Shown here: positions 1 through 7,756 of the stretch, one piece after another
Position numbering within the stretch: the first letter of the stretch is position 1
How the letters are laid out: every line of letters begins with the position of its first letter
Source of the DNA: Pseudomonas sp. PB106
GTDB taxonomy: Bacteria > Pseudomonadota > Gammaproteobacteria > Pseudomonadales > Pseudomonadaceae
DNA length: 34,532 nt
Assembly (NCBI RefSeq): GCF_009764645.1
Contig: NZ_RWIM01000080.1
Location: forward strand, 1-34,532
Direction: 5' to 3'
Translations under genes and position numbers: made by a program
The notes under the pieces: generated by a model
What the model saw: the letters and a program-made list of their open reading frames with translations, nothing else
What the model was told of the DNA's origin: nothing
Databases searched by the model: none

Positions 1-63
1 CGGCAGCTCCTACAGGGGAAAGTGTTCACCCTGTAGGAGCTGCCGAAGGCTGCGATCTTTTGC
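1..63. repeat. REP doublet (GGAGCTGCCGAAGGCTGCGATC family), cut by window edge
   Basis: Two inverted arms, CGGCAGCTCCTACAG and CTGTAGGAGCTGCCG, flank a short spacer. The right arm continues as AAGGCTGCGATCTTTT. The same unit recurs at 26200-26284, 32863-32941 and 34473-34532, so this is a dispersed REP/REPIN-type palindrome. It abuts the 3' end of hutF and may help end or stabilise that transcript. The left part of the element lies outside the window. Confidence 0.85.
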
Positions 64-68
64 TTTTC

Positions 69-1433
69 TTAACCTAAAAGGTCGCGCAAGACTTGGGTGA
101 AGGCCCGTGCACTTTCTTCTTCCCCGGCATGCCGGCCATCACGCACAACCCACTGGCCATTCACCAAAACATCGCGCACCTGCCGATCCCCACCGGCAAA
201 CAACCAGCGATTCAAAATCCCGTCACCGCTCGCCGTCGCCAGATACGGATCGTTGCCATCGAGCACAATCCAGTCCGCCCGGTTGCCAACCTCAAACGCA
301 CCAATCGGCTGCCCCAACGCTTGCGCGCCACCGTCCAGCGCCGCGTCATACAGCGTGCGGCCAACCATCGGCTGATCCGCGCCGTACAACCGGTTACGCC
401 GCTGATCGCGCAGACGCTGGCCGTATTCCAGCCAACGCAATTCTTCTACGACACTGAGTGACACATGGCTGTCGGAACCGATGCCCATGCGTCCGCCCTG
501 CGCGAGGAAATCCACTGCCGGGAAAATTCCGTCGCCCAGGTTCGCTTCGGTGGTCAGGCACAGGCCGGCAATGGCGCGACTGTTGGCCATCAACGTCACT
601 TCGTCGGGGTTGGCGTGGGTCGCATGAACCAGGCACCAGCGCTGATCGACTTCAGCGTTTTCATACAGCCATTGCAGCGGACGACGACCGCTCCAGCTCA
701 GGCAATCGTCGACTTCTTTCTGCTGCTCGGCGATGTGGATGTGAATCGGGCATTGCTTGTCGCTGGCCGCCAACACTTCGCTGATCTGCTGCGGGGTCAC
801 CGCGCGCAACGAGTGGAAACACAGTCCCAGCGACTGCGCCTTTTGCCGCGCCAGCATTGGCTGCAGGCGCGATTGCAGATTCAGGTAGTTTTCGGTGCTG
901 TTGATGAAGCGGCGCTGGCCGTCATTCGGCGTCTGGCCACCAAAACCGGAGTGGCTGTAGAGCACCGGCAGCAGCGTCAGGCCGATACCGCTTTCACTCG
1001 CCGCCTGACTGATGCGCAAGGCCAACTCAGCCGGATCGGCATAAGGCTGACCATTGCTGTCGTGGTGCACATAGTGAAATTCTGCGACCGAGGTGTAACC
1101 GGCCTTGAGCATCTCGATGTACAGCTGACGGGCGATAACGCCGAGCTGGTCTGGGCTGATTTTTCCGACGAGGCGATACATCAGATCGCGCCAGGTCCAG
1201 AAACTGTCGTTCGGATTGCCGGCCACTTCAGCCAGTCCGGCCATGGCGCGCTGGAACGCGTGGGAATGCAGATTGGGCATCCCCGGCAGCAACGGGCCAC
1301 TCAGCCGTTCAGCGCCATCTGCAGTGGAATCGGCCTGGATTTGGGTCAGCAGGCCCTCGGCGCTGACCTCAAGACGTACATTGTTGGCCCATCCGTTAGG
1401 CAGCAGTGCGCGTTCGGCAAAGAAGGCGGACAT
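69..1433 (-). CDS. hutF: Formimidoylglutamate deiminase HutF
   Basis: This cytoplasmic amidohydrolase hydrolyses N-formimidoyl-L-glutamate to N-formyl-L-glutamate and ammonia, the fourth step of the five-step histidine pathway. The 454-residue length fits the family. Metal-site signatures are visible: a His-x-His at residues 56 and 58 within MPNLHSHAFQ, a central HIHIAEQ stretch, and GSDSHVSLS with the conserved aspartate near the C-terminus. It starts at the ATG whose complement is at 1431-1433 and ends with TAA. It is transcribed divergently from hutC across a 107-nt gap holding a HutC-type operator, so repression by HutC and induction by urocanate are expected. Its presence together with hutG shows that the deiminase/deformylase route is used rather than direct formamide release. 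Confidence 0.96.
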   Translation of the reverse strand: MSAFFAERALLPNGWANNVRLEVSAEGLLTQIQADSTADGAERLSGPLLPGMPNLHSHAFQRAMAGLAEVAGNPNDSFWTWRDLMYRLVGKISPDQLGVIARQLYIEMLKAGYTSVAEFHYVHHDSNGQPYADPAELALRISQAASESGIGLTLLPVLYSHSGFGGQTPNDGQRRFINSTENYLNLQSRLQPMLARQKAQSLGLCFHSLRAVTPQQISEVLAASDKQCPIHIHIAEQQKEVDDCLSWSGRRPLQWLYENAEVDQRWCLVHATHANPDEVTLMANSRAIAGLCLTTEANLGDGIFPAVDFLAQGGRMGIGSDSHVSLSVVEELRWLEYGQRLRDQRRNRLYGADQPMVGRTLYDAALDGGAQALGQPIGAFEVGNRADWIVLDGNDPYLATASGDGILNRWLFAGGDRQVRDVLVNGQWVVRDGRHAGEEESARAFTQVLRDLLG

Positions 1434-1458
1434 GGTTCAGCACCCCATCGTGTGTTAT

Positions 1459-1484
1459 TTGTATATACATATACAGACGTTTGC
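1459..1484. promoter_or_regulatory. Probable HutC operator in the hutF-hutC intergenic region
   Basis: The palindrome TGTATATACA at 1460-1469 overlaps a second pair of half-sites, TGTATA and TATACA, ending at 1475. Aligned with the hutU promoter site at 3180-3205, 21 of 26 positions are identical, including the downstream AGACGT and TGC blocks. The TGTA-N2-TACA core is the known type of HutC (GntR family) binding site. Assignment to HutC is by family knowledge and gene context. Confidence 0.8.
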
Positions 1485-1496
1485 CTGCCCGGTAAA
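1468..1496 (-). promoter_or_regulatory. Candidate sigma-70 promoter for hutF
   Basis: Reading leftward, TTTACC (complement of 1491-1496) is followed after 17 nt by TATATG (complement of 1468-1473). Each hexamer matches the consensus at four of six positions. The -10 box falls inside the HutC-type operator, a sensible geometry for repression. This is a sequence-only prediction. Confidence 0.4.
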
Positions 1497-1540
1497 CTCC
1501 GGCAAGCTAGCCACTTTCATCCAAAGAACAGGGATCAACC

Positions 1541-2290
1541 GTGCCGACTCCGCCTCCAGTCTCCCCGTTGGCCGCGAACATGGGCGACAGTCCGGCGCCT
1601 TTGTACGCCCGCGTCAAACAGATGATCACCCAGCAGATCGACAGCGGAAACTGGCCGCCGCACTACCGCGTGCCGTCCGAGAGCGAGCTGGTCAATCAAC
1701 TCGGTTTCAGCCGCATGACCATCAACCGCGCCCTGCGCGAGATGACTGCTGACGGCCTGTTGGTGCGCATGCAAGGGGTCGGCACTTTCGTCGCCGAACC
1801 GAAGAGCCAGTCCGCGCTGTTCGAAGTGCATAACATCGCCGACGAAATCGCTTCCCGTGGCCACCGCCACACCTGCCAGGTCATCACCCTCGAAGAAGAG
1901 GCCGCCGGTTCCGAGCGCGCGCTGGCGCTGGACATGCGCGAGGGGCAGAAGGTCTTCCACTCGCTGATCGTGCATTACGAAAACGACATTCCGGTGCAAA
2001 TCGAAGACCGTTTCGTCAACGCGCTGGTCGCCCCGGAATACCTCAAGCAGGACTTCACCCTGCAGACACCGTACGCCTATCTCAATCAGGTCGCGCCGCT
2101 GACCGAGGGCGAACACGTAGTTGAAGCGATCCTCGCTGAACCGTCCGAATGCAAATTGCTGCAGATTGAGAAGGGTGAGCCTTGCTTGCTGATCCGTCGC
2201 CGCACGTGGTCGGGGCGTCAGCCGGTGACGGCGGCGCGATTGATTCATCCTGGTTCTCGTCATCGTCTGGAAGGGCGGTTCCATAAATGA
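1541..2290 (+). CDS. hutC: Histidine utilization repressor HutC (GntR family, UTRA domain)
   Basis: HutC is the urocanate-responsive repressor of the hut genes. Residues about 20-85 form a GntR winged helix-turn-helix (RVPSESELVNQLGFSRMTIN, then the wing GLLVRMQGVGTFVAE). Residues about 95-240 form a UTRA effector domain. The chosen start is GTG at 1541, preceded by AGGG; an ATG at 1580 would lose 13 residues of Pro-rich leader, leave the DNA-binding domain intact, and has no clear ribosome site. The stop overlaps the hutD start by 4 nt (ATGA), so the two are translationally coupled. An operator just upstream suggests autorepression. Confidence 0.95.
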   Translation: MPTPPPVSPLAANMGDSPAPLYARVKQMITQQIDSGNWPPHYRVPSESELVNQLGFSRMTINRALREMTADGLLVRMQGVGTFVAEPKSQSALFEVHNIADEIASRGHRHTCQVITLEEEAAGSERALALDMREGQKVFHSLIVHYENDIPVQIEDRFVNALVAPEYLKQDFTLQTPYAYLNQVAPLTEGEHVVEAILAEPSECKLLQIEKGEPCLLIRRRTWSGRQPVTAARLIHPGSRHRLEGRFHK

Positions 2291-2856
2291 GTGCACTTAA
2301 GGTTCTACGCGCCGAAGGTTACCCGCGCATGCTGTGGAAAAACGGCGGTGGTAGCACGGAAGAAATCACCCGCGACGCAGGCGCAGGCCTGGACGGTTTT
2401 GGCTGGCGCCTGTCGATTGCCGACATCGCCGAGTCGGGCGGTTTCTCGACTTTCGCCGGCTACCAGCGTGTAATCACCGTGCTGCAGGGTAACGGCATGA
2501 CCCTGTGCGTCGACGGTGACGATACGCGACCGCTGTTACCGCTCGACCCGTTTGCCTTCAGCGGCGAAAGCCAAGTGTCGTGCACACTGCTCGGCGGTGA
2601 GATTCGCGACTTCAACCTGATCTACGCGCCGCAACGTTACAGCGCGCGGTTGCAGTGGCTGGACGGAGAGCAGCGCTTCTTCAGCTCGGCGGGGACGGTG
2701 TTGGTGTTCAGTGTCAGTGAATTGCTGGAAGTGCAGCTTGGTGACAGCGTTTCGCAGCTCGGTCGCCATGATTGTCTGCAACTGGACGGTAACGTCGGAC
2801 TGGTTGAAGTCTCCACCAATGCCGCTTGCTGTGTCATTGAGCTGACGGCGCGCTGA
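2287..2856 (+). CDS. hutD: HutD family protein
   Basis: This 189-residue HutD family protein has a cupin-like beta-rich fold in known members. In P. fluorescens, hutD has been linked genetically to setting an upper limit on hut expression; its biochemical role is not established. The N-terminus MSALKVLRAEGYPRMLWKNG and the GFGWRLSIADI block are typical of the family. The ATG overlaps the hutC stop by 4 nt, so the protein is made from the hutCD transcript. No signal peptide or membrane segment is visible, so it should be cytoplasmic. A repeat element begins 5 nt after its stop codon. Confidence 0.93.
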   Translation: MSALKVLRAEGYPRMLWKNGGGSTEEITRDAGAGLDGFGWRLSIADIAESGGFSTFAGYQRVITVLQGNGMTLCVDGDDTRPLLPLDPFAFSGESQVSCTLLGGEIRDFNLIYAPQRYSARLQWLDGEQRFFSSAGTVLVFSVSELLEVQLGDSVSQLGRHDCLQLDGNVGLVEVSTNAACCVIELTAR

Positions 2857-2860
2857 CTGG

Positions 2861-2971
2861 TCGTTCCCATGCTCTGCGTGGGAATGCATCCCGTGACGCT
2901 CTGCGTCACCTCCATCGAAGCGGACGCGGAGCGTCCATGGCGGCGTTACCACGCAGAGCGTGGGAACGATC
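2861..2971. repeat. GTTCCCACGC-type multi-hairpin repeat, copy 1
   Basis: The outer arms CGTTCCCATGCTCTGCGTGG and CCACGCAGAGCGTGGGAACG are inverted, and each arm is itself a hairpin. Between them lie inner palindromes of the GACGCTC-GCGTC type. The same element occurs at 9440-9556, 12760-12861, 14931-15032, 22239-22364 and 24072-24181. This copy separates hutD from the hutU control region. One arm carries a T interruption (gcgttacc), so this copy is slightly degenerate. Confidence 0.85.
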
Positions 2972-3157
2972 AGGTCCTGTTTCCATCCTCGCACCACTTT
3001 GTTACCGAACGCCCCAGCGTGGCGCAAAACCACGTTTATCTAACTCAGCCCCCACCGCACGAAATTCCCTGGCGAAAAATTTCATCCACGCCAGAACCCT
3101 CGTTTCAGGCGCCCTCCAGCCGTGTCCGCATTTTTTCTTGAACGACCCTCCAACAAG
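2972..3157 (+). promoter_or_regulatory. hutU upstream region with possible activator site
   Basis: This 186-nt non-coding stretch lies between the repeat element and the sigma-54 element. A TGTTAC half-site at 3000-3005 resembles half of the CbrB-type TGTTAC/GTAACA activator site and lies about 180 nt upstream of the expected transcription start, a normal distance for an enhancer-binding protein. No convincing second half-site is visible. Nothing else is recognised here. Confidence 0.25.
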
Positions 3158-3174
3158 TTGGCCGCTTGATTGCA
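3158..3174 (+). promoter_or_regulatory. Sigma-54 promoter of the hutU operon
   Basis: TTGGC at 3158-3162 and TTGCA at 3170-3174 place GG (3160-3161) exactly 10 nt before GC (3172-3173), the diagnostic -24/-12 pattern. Transcription would begin near 3185, inside the operator that follows. This agrees with the reported RpoN- and CbrB/NtrC-dependent control of hutU in Pseudomonas. Confidence 0.75.
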
Positions 3175-3178
3175 TATG

Positions 3179-3205
3179 CTTGTATGTACAAGTAAAGACG
3201 TATGC
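3179..3205. promoter_or_regulatory. HutC operator at the hutU promoter
   Basis: CTTGTATGTACAAG at 3179-3192 is a palindrome with 6-nt arms and a 2-nt centre. It overlaps the predicted transcription start 12 nt downstream of the -12 element. The extended 26-nt motif matches the site in the hutF-hutC gap at 21 of 26 positions in the same orientation. Confidence 0.82.
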
Positions 3206-3324
3206 GTATGAGTCGCTCGAGACTCTCCGCAGCGTCCACTGATTCGCTTGTCGCGCAGCGAAGCGCACAGGCTGCTTGCCCACTGCCAGGGTTGGTTTGA
3301 ATTGATCGCTGAGGAGTCTCTTTC

Positions 3325-5010
3325 GTGACTGATAACAAAATGACTAAGTTTCGCGACGTCGAAATCCGTGCATCGCGCGGTAACAAGCTGACCGCCAAGA
3401 GCTGGCTGACCGAAGCGCCGCTGCGCATGCTGATGAACAACCTCGACCCGGAAGTCGCCGAGAACCCGAAAGAGCTGGTGGTTTATGGTGGTATCGGTCG
3501 CGCCGCGCGTAACTGGGAGTGCTACGACAAGATCGTCGAAAGCCTGACCAACCTGAACGACGACGAGACCCTGCTGGTGCAATCCGGCAAGCCGGTCGGC
3601 GTGTTCAAGACCCACAGCAACGCCCCGCGCGTGCTGATCGCCAACTCCAACCTGGTGCCGCACTGGGCGAGCTGGGAGCACTTCAACGAACTCGACGCCA
3701 AAGGCCTGGCCATGTACGGCCAAATGACCGCCGGCAGCTGGATCTACATCGGCAGCCAGGGCATCGTTCAAGGCACCTACGAAACCTTCGTCGAAGCCGG
3801 TCGCCAGCACTACAACGACAACCTCACCGGCAAGTGGGTCCTGACCGCCGGCCTCGGTGGCATGGGCGGCGCGCAACCCCTGGCCGCAACCCTGGCGGGC
3901 GCCTGCTCGCTGAACATCGAATGCCAACAAGTCAGCATCGATTTCCGCCTGAAAAGCCGCTACGTCGACGAGCAAGCCAAAGACCTCGACGACGCTCTGG
4001 CTCGCATCGACAAGTACACCAAAGAAGGCAAAGCGATCTCCATCGCGCTGCTCGGTAACGCCGCAGAAATTCTGCCGGAACTGGTCAAGCGCGGCGTGCG
4101 CCCGGACATGGTCACCGACCAGACCAGCGCCCACGATCCGCTCAACGGTTACCTGCCCGCTGGCTGGACCTGGGACGAATACCGCGCCCGGGCCAAGACC
4201 GAGCCGGCCGCTGTGATCAAAGCCGCCAAGCAGTCGATGGCCGTGCACGTCAAAGCCATGTTGGAATTCCAGAAGCAAGGCATTCCGACCTTCGACTACG
4301 GCAACAACATCCGTCAGATGGCGCAGGAAGAAGGCGTCGAAAACGCGTTCGACTTCCCGGGTTTCGTACCGGCTTACATCCGTCCTTTGTTCTGCCGTGG
4401 CATCGGCCCGTTCCGTTGGGCGGCACTGTCGGGCGATCCGCAAGACATCTACAAAACCGACGCCAAGGTCAAAGAGCTGATCCCGGACGACGCGCACCTG
4501 CACAACTGGCTGGACATGGCCCGCGAGCGCATCAGCTTCCAGGGTCTGCCGGCACGTATCTGCTGGGTCGGCCTGGGCCTGCGCGCCAAGCTCGGTCTGG
4601 CGTTCAACGAGATGGTCCGCAGCGGTGAGCTGTCGGCGCCGATCGTCATCGGTCGCGACCACCTCGACTCTGGCTCGGTCGCCAGCCCTAACCGTGAAAC
4701 CGAATCGATGCAGGACGGCTCCGACGCTGTGTCCGACTGGCCGCTGCTCAACGCCCTGCTGAATACCGCGAGCGGCGCGACCTGGGTTTCCCTGCACCAC
4801 GGCGGCGGCGTCGGCATGGGCTTCTCGCAGCACTCGGGCATGGTGATTGTCTGCGACGGTACTGACGAAGCGGCCGAGCGCATTGCGCGCGTACTGCACA
4901 ACGACCCGGCCACCGGCGTCATGCGCCACGCCGATGCCGGTTACCAAATCGCCATCGACTGCGCCAAGGAACAGGGCCTGAACTTGCCGATGATTACCGG
5001 CGGCAAGTAA
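3325..5010 (+). CDS. hutU: Urocanate hydratase HutU
   Basis: Urocanase converts urocanate to 4-imidazolone-5-propionate using tightly bound NAD+ as an electrophile. The 561-residue protein is full length and closely resembles the P. putida enzyme throughout. Visible landmarks include [15 protein letters not shown] near the N-terminus, the Gly-rich [13 protein letters not shown] nucleotide-binding loop, the conserved cysteine in ARICWVGLG (residue 413), and [16 protein letters not shown]. The GTG start at 3325 lies 8-10 nt after a GAGGAG ribosome site; an ATG five codons later is less well placed. It is the first gene of the long hut operon, behind a sigma-54 promoter and HutC operator. Confidence 0.98.
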   Translation: MTDNKMTKFRDVEIRASRGNKLTAKSWLTEAPLRMLMNNLDPEVAENPKELVVYGGIGRAARNWECYDKIVESLTNLNDDETLLVQSGKPVGVFKTHSNAPRVLIANSNLVPHWASWEHFNELDAKGLAMYGQMTAGSWIYIGSQGIVQGTYETFVEAGRQHYNDNLTGKWVLTAGLGGMGGAQPLAATLAGACSLNIECQQVSIDFRLKSRYVDEQAKDLDDALARIDKYTKEGKAISIALLGNAAEILPELVKRGVRPDMVTDQTSAHDPLNGYLPAGWTWDEYRARAKTEPAAVIKAAKQSMAVHVKAMLEFQKQGIPTFDYGNNIRQMAQEEGVENAFDFPGFVPAYIRPLFCRGIGPFRWAALSGDPQDIYKTDAKVKELIPDDAHLHNWLDMARERISFQGLPARICWVGLGLRAKLGLAFNEMVRSGELSAPIVIGRDHLDSGSVASPNRETESMQDGSDAVSDWPLLNALLNTASGATWVSLHHGGGVGMGFSQHSGMVIVCDGTDEAAERIARVLHNDPATGVMRHADAGYQIAIDCAKEQGLNLPMITGGK

Positions 5011-5020
5011 CACAAATCCC

Positions 5021-5110
5021 TGTGGGAGCTGGCTTGCCAGCGATAGCGGTGGCACTGCTGGCATTGATGTTGAAGGTGCCGACGTCATCGCTGGCAAGCC
5101 AGCTCCCACA
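5021..5110. repeat. REP doublet (GTGGGAGCTGGCTTGCCAGCGAT family)
   Basis: Perfect inverted arms occupy 5021-5044 and 5087-5110 (TGTGGGAGCTGGCTTGCCAG then CGAT and its complement), separated by a 42-nt spacer. Each arm holds its own short hairpin, CTGGCTTGCCAG. This is a second REP/REPIN family, different from the one at the window ends. It sits inside the operon between hutU and the permease gene, where it could lower downstream expression or protect the hutU message. Confidence 0.88.
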
Positions 5111-5162
5111 AGGTCCGAGTAAGCCCGAGAGAACAATTTAAACAATCCACAGAGGTTGAATC

Positions 5163-6635
5163 ATGGCTGTTAACACCGATCGTGCAGGCAACAAACCGTT
5201 GATCGAAAGGCGTTCGATCGACTACATCCCGGAAGCGGAAAGACACGGTCGTCTGTTCAGCCAATTCACCCTGTGGATGGGTGCCAACCTGCAAATCACC
5301 GCGATTGTCACCGGGGCCTTGGCCGTGGTGTTGGGCGGTGATGTGTTCTGGTCGTTGATCGGTCTGTTGATCGGCCAATTGCTCGGCGGTGGGGTGATGG
5401 CGTTGCACGCGGCGCAAGGGCCGAAGCTGGGCCTGCCGCAGATGATCTCCAGCCGCGTGCAGTTTGGCGTTTACGGCGCGGCGATCCCGATTGTGCTGGT
5501 GTGCCTGATGTACCTCGGTTTTACCGCGACGGGCACGGTGCTTTCCGGCCAGGCGTTGGGTCAGCTGTTTAACGTCAGCGACAGCGTCGGCATCCTGATT
5601 TTTGCCAGCGTTATCGTGCTGGTGACGGTGCTCGGCTATCGGGTGATCCACTGGATCGGCCGTGTCGCCAGCGTCATTGGCGTGATCGCTTTCGTCTTCC
5701 TGTTCTGGCGGCTGATGAGCCAGACCGACGTTGGCGCACTCCTGCAAATTCGTCATTTCAGCTGGAGCAGCTTCCTGCTCGCGGTGTCGCTCGCGGCCTC
5801 CTGGCAGATCGCGTTCGGCCCTTACGTGGCTGACTATTCCCGTTACCTGCCGAGCAACACCTCAGCGGTGAAAACCTTCTTCGCCGCCGGTGCCGGTTCA
5901 GTGGTCGGCGCGCAAGTGGCGATGATCCTCGGCGTGTTTGCAGCGGCTTCGGCCAACGGCCAGTTCGCCGGTCACGAAGTTGCCTACATCGTCGGTCTGG
6001 GCGGCACCGGTGCTACCGCTGCGTTGCTGTACTTCAGCATCGCCTTCGGCAAGGTGACCATCTCGACGCTGAACTCCTACGGCAGCTTCATGTGCATCGC
6101 GACCATCATCAGCGGCTTCAAAGGCCACCTGACGGTTACGCGCCTACAGCGTCTGGTGTTCGTGCTGGTGATCGTTGGTACGGCGACCCTGATCGCGCTG
6201 CTCGGTCAGCACTCGTTCCTCGGTGCATTCAAGTCTTTCATCCTGTTCCTGCTCGCCTTCTTCACCCCGTGGAGCGCGATCAACCTGGTGGATTATTACT
6301 GCATCACCCGTGAGCGTTATGACGTGCCGGCGCTGGCCAATCCGAACGGCCGTTACGGGCGCTGGAACCTGCTCGGCATCAGCGTCTATGTGTTCGGTGT
6401 GCTGGTGCAGTTGCCGTTCATCTCCACCAAGTTCTACACCGGTCCGCTGGTGGCCGCCCTCGGTGACGTGGATATTTCCTGGATCATCGGCCTGGTGCTG
6501 CCGGCGGTCGTCTACTACGTGTGCGCAAAGAAATGGCACAGCGCGGTGCCCGATCAACTGATTCTGCCGGTCGAGCAGAACAGCGTTGTACAACCTAAAA
6601 CAAGCGGGGCCGGTCGCGCTGCGGCGCAGGCCTGA
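5163..6635 (+). CDS. NCS1-family permease, candidate urocanate transporter
   Basis: This 490-residue integral membrane protein with about 12 hydrophobic segments belongs to the NCS1 (purine-cytosine permease, CodB-like) family. The family motif region MGANLQITAIVTGALAVVLG lies near residues 39-58, and FGPYVADYSRYLP is the characteristic mid-protein motif. NCS1 carriers couple uptake of nucleobases or related heterocycles to H+ or Na+. Its position directly after hutU in a hut operon points to urocanate or another imidazole compound as substrate, and a permease at this position has been reported as a urocanate transporter in P. fluorescens. Substrate is inferred, not readable from sequence. 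The ATG follows AGAGGTTGAATC. Confidence 0.85.
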   Translation: MAVNTDRAGNKPLIERRSIDYIPEAERHGRLFSQFTLWMGANLQITAIVTGALAVVLGGDVFWSLIGLLIGQLLGGGVMALHAAQGPKLGLPQMISSRVQFGVYGAAIPIVLVCLMYLGFTATGTVLSGQALGQLFNVSDSVGILIFASVIVLVTVLGYRVIHWIGRVASVIGVIAFVFLFWRLMSQTDVGALLQIRHFSWSSFLLAVSLAASWQIAFGPYVADYSRYLPSNTSAVKTFFAAGAGSVVGAQVAMILGVFAAASANGQFAGHEVAYIVGLGGTGATAALLYFSIAFGKVTISTLNSYGSFMCIATIISGFKGHLTVTRLQRLVFVLVIVGTATLIALLGQHSFLGAFKSFILFLLAFFTPWSAINLVDYYCITRERYDVPALANPNGRYGRWNLLGISVYVFGVLVQLPFISTKFYTGPLVAALGDVDISWIIGLVLPAVVYYVCAKKWHSAVPDQLILPVEQNSVVQPKTSGAGRAAAQA

Positions 6636-6704
6636 TTGGACGTGGACAGGGCTGGATGCCTCTTGACTGCCGTAAGCCAATTCATGATTAGGAGCGTCAC
6701 AACA

Positions 6705-7673
6705 ATGAAATCGAACAAGACCCTGCTGACCACATTGCTGTCCATGGGCCTGCTGGCCAGTGCCGGTGCCACTCAGGCTGCGGGCTGGTGCGAGTCGGGC
6801 AAACCGGTGAAGTTCGCCGGGCTGAACTGGGAAAGCGGCATGCTCCTGACCGACGTGCTGCAAGTGGTCCTGGAGAAAGGCTACGACTGCAAGACCGACA
6901 GTTTGCCGGGCAACTCCATCACCATGGAAAACGCCCTGAGCAGCAACGATATTCAAGTGTTCGCTGAAGAATGGGTCGGCCGCAGCGAAGTCTGGAACAA
7001 GGCCGAAAAGGCCGGCAAGGTCGTCGGTGTCGGCGCTCCGGTCGTTGGCGCTGTCGAAGGCTGGTACGTGCCGCGTTACGTCATCGAAGGCGACGCCAAG
7101 CGCAAGCTGGAGCCGAAAGCCGCGGACCTGAAAAACATCGCTGACCTGGGCAAATACGCCGCCGTGTTCAAGGACGCCGAAGAGCCCGCCAAAGGCCGTT
7201 TCTACAACTGCCCGGCCGGCTGGACCTGCGAACTCGACAACAGCGAAATGCTCAAAAGCTATGGTCTGGAAAGCAGCTACACCAACTTCCGTCCGGGCAC
7301 TGGCCCGGCGCTGGATGCGGCGGTGCTGTCGAGCTACAAGCGTGGCGAGCCGATCCTGTTCTACTACTGGTCGCCAACCCCGCTGATGGGCCAGGTTGAC
7401 CTGGTCAAGCTCGAAGAAAAACCCGGCGTCGACAAGTCCGTGAGCATCAAGGTAGGCCTGTCCAAGACCTTCCACGACGAAGCCCCGGAACTGGTCGCCG
7501 TGCTGGAAAAGGTCAACCTGCCGATCGACCTGCTGAACCAGAATCTGGGGCGCATGGCCAAGGAACGCATCGAGTCGCCAAAACTGGCGAAAATCTTCCT
7601 CAAGGAACATCCTGAGGTCTGGCATGCGTGGGTCAGTGAAGACGCAGCCAAGAAAATCGACGCGGCGCTGTAG
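6705..7673 (+). CDS. hutX: ABC transporter substrate-binding protein HutX
   Basis: This is a periplasmic binding protein of the OpuAC/ProX glycine betaine-proline-histidine type, 322 residues. The N-terminus has a signal peptide (Lys-containing n-region, hydrophobic core LLTTLLSMGLLASAG, probable cleavage after TQAA). The start is the ATG at 6705 with GGAG 10 nt upstream; the reading frame is open further 5' but lacks a ribosome site there. Immediately downstream are the cognate permease and ATPase genes. The HutXWV family transports histidine (also proline or betaine) in other proteobacteria, so histidine uptake is the likely role here. A strong hairpin follows the stop codon. Confidence 0.88.
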   Translation: MKSNKTLLTTLLSMGLLASAGATQAAGWCESGKPVKFAGLNWESGMLLTDVLQVVLEKGYDCKTDSLPGNSITMENALSSNDIQVFAEEWVGRSEVWNKAEKAGKVVGVGAPVVGAVEGWYVPRYVIEGDAKRKLEPKAADLKNIADLGKYAAVFKDAEEPAKGRFYNCPAGWTCELDNSEMLKSYGLESSYTNFRPGTGPALDAAVLSSYKRGEPILFYYWSPTPLMGQVDLVKLEEKPGVDKSVSIKVGLSKTFHDEAPELVAVLEKVNLPIDLLNQNLGRMAKERIESPKLAKIFLKEHPEVWHAWVSEDAAKKIDAAL

Positions 7674-7677
7674 GTCG

Positions 7678-7715
7678 ATACCTCCCGGCCCACCGAGAGG
7701 CAGGCCGGGAGATAT
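7678..7715 (+). promoter_or_regulatory. Intercistronic hairpin after hutX
   Basis: CTCCCGGCC (7682-7690) pairs with GGCCGGGAG (7703-7711) around a 12-nt loop, with an outer ATA/TAT pair across one mismatch. There is no following T-tract, so it is unlikely to be a strong intrinsic terminator. Hairpins at this place often stabilise the binding-protein segment of ABC transporter messages; that role is inferred here. Confidence 0.6.
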
Positions 7716-7756
7716 GCCGTCAACGCTTGATTGAGATTTCTGATTGAGAGCCGCTT

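Noticed and set aside
465..1625. 386-codon plus-strand frame across hutF
   Set aside because: It is antisense to hutF and runs through the promoter region; no protein family is recognisable.
3082..5145. 687-codon open frame on the minus strand opposite hutU
   Set aside because: It is the antisense shadow of the strongly conserved hutU, a common artefact of GC-rich codon bias, and shows no recognisable motif or ribosome site.
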